From the NCBI GenBank assembly GCA_023014335.1, contig JAECYW010000022.1, positions 1,116,001 through 1,180,000 on the forward strand: DNA of 64,000 nucleotides. The letters are read 5' to 3'. The position numbers were made by a program, and so were the translations under genes. Positions 56,400 to 64,000 of this stretch are shown here, piece by piece. Within the stretch, counting starts at the first letter, position 1. Each line of letters starts with the position of its first letter. Below the pieces are notes generated by a model. It saw nothing but the letters and a program-made list of their open reading frames with translations, did no database searches and was not told the DNA's origin. The DNA comes from Galerina marginata. Lineage: Eukaryota; Basidiomycota; Agaricomycetes; Agaricales; Galerinaceae.

Positions 56400-58492
56400 G
56401 AGAGTAAGATTCAGAAGGTCCACGCGGCTGCTGGAATTCGGGAACGACGACTCTGGCGACGATGGGTCCAGAAACTATGGCTTTACCCTCTCCTTCCAGA
56501 GCACGTAGCCATACCCACACAGCAACAGTACCACGGCCCATCCCAATCTCCATCTCCTTCCCCACCTGCACCCGCACTGGTACTCAACTGCGAAGACGAC
56601 GATAGCGAATACAACCTGGACGTGGAAGGTGATGATGTCCATGGATGTGCTCGCAAGGCCAGCGGTTGTGCTAGTGCTGGCGCTGGTATCCACACCGCGG
56701 ACCATTCGAAAGACGAAGTTGAAGCAGGAAAAAGTAACGTAGCACTCGAATTCCGACATGAATTAATTTCCAATCACATCGACGGCCTCAGGCTCTCCAG
56801 CTGCTGGAGCGAGTGTGACACCGCGTCGAGAACGAAGAGGCGGCCAACAATGTAGACGTGAATGAATATGGGCATCGAGGTGGCATCGAGAGCGAGAGTG
56901 GATGCTGGCTGAAACGATGGGGGAGCGAGGATGGGCAGCGGCGAGGATGCGGAGACAACTGCAGGGACAAGGATGACATTGACCCAACCCACAAGGGCCA
57001 CAACGGAAGTGGCGAAAATGAAATGGATGTCGACAACGCTGATGTTGATGTGGGTAATGGGACGGTGGTTAGGGCTATGAAGGTCACCGAAGTTGGAGGA
57101 GGTGATAGTGATGATGTCAGCTGTGGTCCGCGGTGTTGACGATCTTGAGGTTGAAGTTGAAAGAGATGGTGGAGAGGTGATGGAGAACGTGCTGCAGTGG
57201 GTGCTAGCGATGATCGATGACCAACAGTTCCTGGGCCATGAATGGGAGGAACAAAGCGCATACATTGGGCAAGGACCATTACATGAATGACGAGGTCCGA
57301 ACTGAAGGTGTCGACGAGCGTACAGTCAACCATGGCGATGGCGATAGGACAATCGGAAGACGCGATACAGCACCCGAATTCGAATACGAAGTGGGGACCG
57401 AGTCCCATGACATAGACCATACTAATCTGCTGCGGTGCGGGTGCGGACGATAACTCCAGCGACGACAACTCCGCCTTTGAAGGCAAGCAGGCCGATGGCT
57501 CCCCGCCCACCTTCCTGCCTCTTCAGCCAACCACCGACGATGCCAATGACGGTGAGGAAGGCGATGTGGTCAGGGTTAAAAAGGTCCTGGACGATAGTGG
57601 TTGTAGTGGGAGTGGTAATGGTGGAAGCCCCGGCGTTGACGATCTTGAAGTTGAAGTTGAGAGCGATGGTGGAGGAGGTACTGCAGCAGGTGCCCTAGAC
57701 CACGGTGACGAGTTTTCAGGCCGCGAAGGAGGGGGTATGAAGCAGAACTGCCAGCTGAAGGTGATGATGAGCATACAGTTGACAATGGTGGCGGCAGCGG
57801 TGATGATAAACGCGTTGGCAACGTCACAGCACCCGAGGTTGATCAGGAAGACAACAGCAGCGGCGACGGCGGCGACTTCTGCTCCAAAGACCGTAGGGAA
57901 GAAAACTCCAACGTTGGAAAAACCCCAGCGGAATCTTCTTTAACACCAAACAGCGACGACGAGATCCTTTGTCTACGCTAAGCCCTAGAGAACGAGCAGA
58001 AAACCTCTGCCCGCCTAGGAGCCGAGTTGAAAGGTGGGTCCTTCATTCTTCCTGATCCGTCCTTTTCTTCACTAACCTCCTCTCTTCCTCCCTCCCACAA
58101 CCGCCCGAAAAGCCCAATCCAAAAACCACATCAACCTCCTCGCCCGCTTCGGCCTCTGCACTAGCCTAGTCCGACGCGAAGAACACCGTCTCCAAACCGA
58201 CCAGCATGCGAACACTCAGGGCTTGCAAGAGGCCCTGCACGCTCTTCAAGACGAAATCGACAGGGAAGTCGAGGTTTGTATGTGCGGGGCTCAGCGTGAG
58301 GGTGGGTTTGAGGGTGGAGAGTATGATATCGGTGCTATTGAGATGGAGAAGAAGCAGAATGGGAAACGACGGCTTCCTCGCGAAGACGAACACCAGGAGG
58401 AAGACGGCGGCGTCGACAACCTTGGAAATGGTCACGGGTCTTCAGCCGAAGGTAGCCAGCGGTCGCGCTTCAAGAGGACTAAGCTTGAGTGA
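56400..58492 (+). pseudogene. acidic coiled-coil gene, decayed copy 4
   Basis: Shorter than the other copies. It begins inside the acidic region with an LVLNCEDDDSEYNLDVEGDDVHG block also found in copy 2. Broken repeats follow (EFEVGTV..-type block near 57370, LLPLQPTTDDANDGEEGDVVRVK-type block near 57520, LEVEVE near 57640). The coiled coil near 57960-58030 is interrupted by TAA at 57979-57981, the same Gln codon that is TAG in copy 2. The final segment 58223-58492 is open (ALHALQDEIDREVEVCMCG...RSRFKRTKLE). The cysteine cluster is missing. Presumed non-functional. Confidence 0.78.
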
Positions 58493-59645
58493 AGCACAAG
58501 AATTCCGAGGGGTGGTTGAACTTGAAGATTCTGCTATCGAACGTTAGCGAAAAGACTTGGTTTGGTGATTTGAGAAGATGTACTTAGTGTACCCACAAAC
58601 TAAGTAGTCATGTTCTCGAGTGAATCCAGATCGTGACGCCTCATAGATGGCAATGACTGCTACTCGAACTCGGGCTTGTATCTGCACAGAACGATAGTTT
58701 TGTCAGATACAGCTAAAATAGAGGGCAGTTCTTTTCCGGTACCTTGAACTTCGTTTGTTTTAAATTTTACGCCACTGTCGTTCAAAGGTAAGAAAATGAC
58801 GAAAATTCCTGCAATACACTCACTAACAAGAGTACTCAATTACTTAGAAGTCACAAGTGAGCCTCAGTGAGGTAGCGGAGTATAGAGGGGTGAAGAGAGA
58901 GGTGAGGCGGCGGATCATTTCCAAATCACGAACAAGATAAGGTAAGCAAGACCCCCCTTTCTTCCTTCCCGTCGACCTCTTTTGCCTGTGGCTGGTTGGT
59001 GGCTGGTTCACTCCCTCCAATCCGACTTCATATCTTCGTGTCGCCGTTTTTTTATCTGGCTGCTTCTCTATAGTCTGGATTCATCCTTTTAACCCATGTA
59101 TGCACTTCTATGCCCAAATATTAGAGTCCTATGCTGTCAGGCTATGCATTTATTTGTGGCGGCCTAGTCGCTCCTTCTCGTGGCGCCTTACCATTCCAAT
59201 CCTGCTCTATGGTTAGCGTGATTGAAATTAAAGTCATCCTGGATTTATTTGGCTTGATTCATTCTTTATTGCGCTTCGCCAAATGAGTCGTTGATCCATC
59301 GTCATACTTAATTGCTTACACTTTCGTAGGAATTTGACTTGGTTTAGCAAAGGCAAGAAATTCACCTCCACGAAATGCAGTACACGCAAAATGAATTGAT
59401 TGCTTATATATATCGACACAGCCCACTGCGATTTATTCTAAACCAATACACACCGCCAGCCGCTCAGCACAGGAAACCGCTTAGAGTCGTATCAGTCTCA
59501 CGTCTGTCCTTTTTTGGCCGGCGAGCTGATGCATTCTCACCGCCTCAGATAGCAGTGAGTTCTGGCTACATCTTGACTCCACTCACCTTCATCGACCGTT
59601 CACAGCGACATTTGCTTAGAGTTCCCCTCGCACTCCCTCGCCATA
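58493..59645. other. upstream region of NACHT copy 4
   Basis: Shares several blocks with the upstream regions of copies 2 and 3, including GGTAAGCAA.ACC near 58940, TATGCATTTATTTGTGG near 59143, TATATCGACACAGCCCACTGCG near 59410 and GCATTCTCACCGCCTCAGATAGCAG near 59530. No separate gene. Confidence 0.5.
59542..59559 (+). promoter_or_regulatory. conserved upstream element of NACHT copy 4
   Basis: GCCTCAGATAGCAGTGAG, 87 bp before the ATG. Confidence 0.45.
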
Positions 59646-62120
59646 ATGCCTTCCTCGATGTTAGGTTCGCATACTGTAGTGACTGGTGGCCAATTTCACC
59701 AACAAAACAACACCCACCAACATGTTCATCATCATAATACCGTTTCAAAAGGTACGTACGACCGACAAAGCCTAGGCACTAAAGATCAATGCAGGAATTT
59801 TCAGATCCTTGGGAGCGCCTGCTCGAGGCTGCTTCACCAACAGCATTCCACAATTCCAACGATGTTTACGACCCTCCGAAATGCCATCCCAACACTCGCG
59901 TCGCTGTTCTCGACAAGGTCATGAATTGGATTCGCGGTCTCGACCCAGAGACACGAGATGCACTGATTATGTGGCTCAACGGCCCAGCTGGATCGGGGAA
60001 GTCAGCTATCTCCCGATCCATTGCGGAACTCTGCTACGAGGAAGGAATCCTCGTTGCAAGTTACTTCTTCTCGAGGTCAGACCCAATGCGAAGCCATGAC
60101 CGTTCCCTCATCGCCACTATTGCCTACCAAGCCTCAATCCGTTTCCCGGATATTAGGGATCACATCGTCCAAACGATTGCCCTGGATCCATTCATTTTTA
60201 CCCGTTCACTCGATGCGCAGATATTGGCTCTGATCGTTGAGCCACTACAGGAGCGCATTGAAGCTGGATTCTTTGATGCGATGACCGCCCCGCGTATTGT
60301 CATTATCGATGGCCTCGACGAATGCGACGGCCGGGAAGCTCAAGTCAAAATCCTAACCTCTATTTTGGGATCGCTCCGACAACATCACTTACCGTTAATA
60401 TTCCTCGTGGCGAGTCGCCCAGAGCACGACATCAAACATGCATTTGATGTAGGTTACTTGAAGGAAATCACAACCAGGATTGCCCTCAATGATGACTACC
60501 TCCCATCTGATGATATTCGCGTCTTCCTTCAGGACAAATTCACAGAAATCAAGGACACCCACCCATTCAAGGGGCATATTCCTCCTACCTGGCCCTCACC
60601 AAAGGTATTGGAATCTTTGGTCAATAAATCTTCAGGACAATTTGTTTATGCATCAACTGTGGTTAAGTTTGTCTCATCCTCTCGTCATCGACCACATCTA
60701 CAGTTGGATATTGTCCTCGGACTTTGTCCTGCGGATCGCGAAATGCCCTTTGCCGAACTTGACACTCTATACAGGCATATTTTATCTTCTGCAGAGGATC
60801 ATGAGTCAGTCCTACACATCCTTGCCCTCGGTTTCTTCAGGCAATATACATTGATTTCTGTGGACACCATAGAATCAATCTTGTCACTGAATTCTGGTGA
60901 TGTGTTGTGGCTGTTATGTGATCTCACATCGCTTATTTCTGTCGAGGACCAACAGTATGGTTATGGCTCTTATGACAAAATACTGAACACTTTTCATGCA
61001 TCTCTGCAGGATTTTCTTCTTGATTATTCAAGGTCCCAAGAATTCTGTATCATTGATCCTTTGCTTTGTGCTGATCTAGCACATTTGTGCATTCATTACC
61101 TCAAAGGTGAATAATTCTTCATTGTTGTCCTGAATTTGTCCTCAAAACTCCAATAGTCCTGACAACAGAGGGAGAAAATTACTATACAGTGGCACAGAGT
61201 GCTATGGATTTTCTTCGCAATGCTGCACCTACCCAGGACCTCCTCGACGACCTAACCAATTTCTCAATTGGGTCTCTTCTAGTGGATTGCATGGACCATG
61301 ATGGTATTGCCCCATTTTTTTCCTCCATTAAACTATTGGTATAAACCTTTTTCTGCATTGATTTTTCGGACGTTGACATTCACATTAGAAATGTGACAAT
61401 GGATCAGATGTACACAGTCACCAACTGCGGCTCTTTGACCAATTTGCTCAAGGAGCAATGGAAAAAATGTATTCAGACATAAATCTAACAGCTCTGGTCA
61501 CTGTTGCCAAAGTGAAAGTTCATTGGCTTTCTTTTCGTGAGGGGTTCAATTTATTCCAGCTGAATAAGGCTCAATTGACCTGGGACAAACTTTCATTTTT
61601 TTGGAGCGTCCACTGGTATTTTGAGTATGGTCAATTTATTTCAGAATTTCTAGAAGACCCCAATCGATCTGGGGTATATGCGCTGAATGGCCAACGGTAC
61701 ACAACCGCCGCTGTGTATTTTCTGAAGCACATTTCCAATCATTCCGAACAAATTCTCCCACCGTTCAACACAACCAAAAGGAAATACAGAAGACAAATAA
61801 ATCTCCCCTGGCTTTGGCAAAAACTTGTACACCAAGCACGCTCATCCGAAGCGGTGCAAATAGTCAAATTGCAACTCAAAAGCCAAGGAAGGCTTAGACC
61901 TTATCGACTGTTGAAATCCGAGCGCGCCTTCCGCCTGGCATTGCCATGCCTCGTCCATGTACTCCCCAAATCCGATATCTCCGAAGAGTTGACTGCCCTG
62001 GCACGTCAACAGAAGTTTGGGCCATTATTGAGGAAGGATGCCCGCCGAAAAAGAGCTGTGACAAGGGAAATTGCTCGGTATCTGGCCCGGGTAGACGCAG
62101 AGGACCCATTGACGGAGTGA
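59646..62120 (+). CDS. NACHT-domain STAND NTPase (NLR-like), array copy 4
   Basis: Exons 59646-59751, 59805-61106, 61169-61338 and 61389-62120 encode 769 aa. The N-terminus is VVTGGQFHQQNNTHQHVHHH. Walker A GPAGSGKS, Walker B IVIIDGLDEC and ASRPEHD are intact. The 5' part of the NACHT exon resembles copy 2 (RDHIVQTIALDPFIFTRSLDAQ, LQERIEAGFFDAMTAPR), while the 3' part resembles copy 1 (LDIVLGLCPADREM, LSLNSGDVLWLLCDLTSLISVEDQ, DFLLDYSRSQEF). This is the reciprocal of the mosaic seen in copy 3. The C-terminal domain matches the others (RSGVYALNGQRY, NLPWLWQKLVHQA, REIARYLARVDAED). No effector domain is fused. Presumed functional; the likely role is intracellular sensing, by family. Confidence 0.92.
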
Positions 62121-62379
62121 GTTGTGGGATTTCTTGTGAGCCGATCCGTTTCTCGTACTGGATGTCTGACTAAAACAATGACCAGTAAGTAGCAAAACAA
62201 CTAATTGTTATGAATAAGGTTTAAGAAATTGAGGAGGAAAAGGATGGGATGTTACCACCTGGCGAACGAGTTTTCGAAGAAACTATAATTATGTCCAAAT
62301 GTGCGGTTTGAAGGCGATTGCTCAATTTATATAAGCCTGAAAGTGCAACCCTCTGACGAAAGTACTAAAAAATTTCCGT
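62121..62379. other. spacer between NACHT copy 4 and acidic copy 5
   Basis: 3' flank as in the other units, ending at the recurring CGTCATTTGAATACGTCGAGG junction text near 62377. Confidence 0.5.
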
Positions 62380-64000
62380 CATTTGAATACGTCGAGGAAA
62401 ACAGAAGTTGGAAGCGAAAGTACTTCGGACCTCAAGCATGTCGACAACACCGACGTCGACCACTTAGGCAGCAGGGTGAATCGAAGGAGCAGCAGATCCG
62501 CCGCTTGATTTTGTCATGCTTCTGTCCTTTCCATCACCAGCCAGCGAAGCCAGCTGCCCGTGCCCAACAACTCTTCGCCGTTATCCTCAACCGTCTCACC
62601 ATGGATTGAGAGACAGCACCAGTCTATCAACTCTTCGCCCATATCCTTGACCCTATTTCTGTATGACCATTGTCCGATGCAGCTCGGTTGGCAAGCAGGC
62701 AGGCGAAGAGGCTAACTACACAGACACGGCGACGGCTGACCCAAGAAAGCCAGCATACCACATTTCGGAAGACGCAGTGCCGGCGGGATACGGTGACGAA
62801 GGAGTTATCAACGACGACGACGACAGCCTAAGCACAGCAGCATCGACTCTCAAAATCTCCTCCTCTGCCGCTCGCTTTCGTGGCAAGCGTTCTCCTTGAA
62901 CTCCTTCCTTAGTGACGACGACGACGGCCTATTGATTCCCGCCCGGTATCCACGACCTTCGCGTGTGTCCACGCCATCTTTCGATGAGGCTCGATTAGCT
63001 AGAGCACCGGTTTTTGAAGTGCAGGAGGCTAAGGCGGAGGAAATGGACATTACTGAGGACGAGTTCGGAGAGGAGGATATGCGGGAAGATCAGAAACGAC
63101 CCGCCCAAGATGAGGAGGAAGACCCAGCGCCGGCGGCGACGGGATACGATGACCACGAGATGGTAGACACGGGCCAGCCTTGACCAGCAGTAGTCGGGCT
63201 GCCGCCGCTCGTTCTCGTGGTGGGGTCTGACTCATCCACCCAGGGCGACGACGACGAGTACCTGTCAAATCTTCCTCCACACCCTCGACCTTCTTCCTCT
63301 CGCAGCAGCATATGCACCCCGTCCTCTTATGAAACTCAGCCACTGTGGGTAGTACCGACGCCCGCACCTCTGGTTGTTGAGCCCGAAGATGCGGAGGACG
63401 TGGGCGCGACTGGGGCGAATGCACTTGGAGATGGCATTGGCCAGGCGGAGGCGGAAGAGGTGGAGGCGGAGTACGTCTACGCTGACACGAGCGATGAGGT
63501 TGGAGAGGGATGCGATGCAGAGGAGGTGGATTTAGACCATATCGCTGGTCGTAGAAGTGCCAGTGGCAAGCGACGCGAAATTACGTCAGGCCGGGGCAAT
63601 GAGGACATCGACGACAGCGATGGCGGTGGCGATAGCGAAGTCGAAGCTGACCACGACTGGGTTAGAGGCTTGCCCATGTCGACCTCAGCCTCGATTGCAA
63701 GATGGAGCAGTAGCGGCATCCATGCGACCTCCTCCGCCTCCCTCTCCCACTTTCACTCCCATTCTCCCTATGGCAAGGGATCTTTCTGCTGCTTCGTCAA
63801 CGACGACGGTCTGTCGAGGCAGCGAGACACCCCTGCCCTCGCTCTCGCTCTCGCCCTGCGCCCCCGCCCACACCTGCTATCACACTGTCCTTCATTGCCT
63901 CTAAAGCTCAGTTAGCCAGATCTGGACCAGCGGGTGTTCAAGAAAAAGCAGCAGCGCAGGAGGTAGACGTGGGTTTCACAATTGACCCTAAAGAAGACAA
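62380..64000 (+). pseudogene. acidic coiled-coil gene, decayed copy 5 (runs off window)
   Basis: Another 5'-truncated copy. A first open piece (62896-63183) contains DDGLLIPARYPRPSRVSTPS and AEEMDITEDEFGEEDMREDQ, matching MSIPARLGHARPS and QQMDTTEEKSGQEDLREDE of the intact protein, and then stops. A second piece (63217-63915) contains DDDEYLSNLPPHPRPSS, VVEPEDAEDVG, VDLDHIAGRRSASGKRR and GLPMSTSASIARW, matching NDYLSDLPPSRQPRPSS, YVEPEAADEAD and LEHIAGYRS. The stop at 63181-63183 and the lack of a cysteine cluster show it is broken. It continues beyond 64000. Confidence 0.75.

Overview
The window is nuclear DNA of a filamentous basidiomycete, most likely a mushroom-forming Agaricomycete. Nearly every gene is split by short GT-AG introns (about 50-60 nt). 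The families seen are typical of that group: FunK1-type kinase, DUF6534-type seven-helix membrane protein, F-box proteins, a CFEM/GPI protein, a class II DAHP synthase and basidiomycete-style NACHT NTPases. There are no bacterial features such as operons, Shine-Dalgarno sites or CRISPR arrays. I rebuilt gene models by hand from reading frames and splice sites, so exon borders are predictions.

Region 1 (1-12 kb): the 3' end of an F-box-like gene, a broken FunK1 kinase, two intron-containing tRNA-Ala genes (CGC and TGC), a GPI-anchored CFEM protein, two compact minus-strand genes (an unrecognised 216-aa protein and a 202-aa protein with an RGG tail), and an isoprenylcysteine methyltransferase-like membrane protein. 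Region 2 (13-18.6 kb): one 16-exon class II DAHP synthase gene (first step of the shikimate pathway) with unusually long introns. Region 3 (19.5-32 kb): two F-box genes and an F-box relic, a 9-exon DUF6534 membrane protein, a gene-poor stretch, and a secreted beta-propeller/lactonase-like gene.

Region 4 (32.3-64 kb) is the most interesting part. It is a tandem segmental array. A very acidic protein of about 1,650 aa (cysteine cluster near the N-terminus, coiled coil near the C-terminus) is followed by four head-to-tail units. Each unit is one four-exon NACHT NTPase gene plus a decayed, 5'-truncated copy of the acidic gene; the fifth acidic copy runs off the window. NACHT copies 2-4 are intact (764, 766 and 769 aa). 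Copy 1 has a premature stop and a shortened upstream region. The NACHT copies are mosaics of each other, which points to recombination or gene conversion. They end in a distinctive C-terminal domain of about 300 aa instead of WD40, TPR or ankyrin repeats. The array looks like a fast-evolving fungal NLR (self/non-self recognition) locus with a linked partner gene, but that role is inference.
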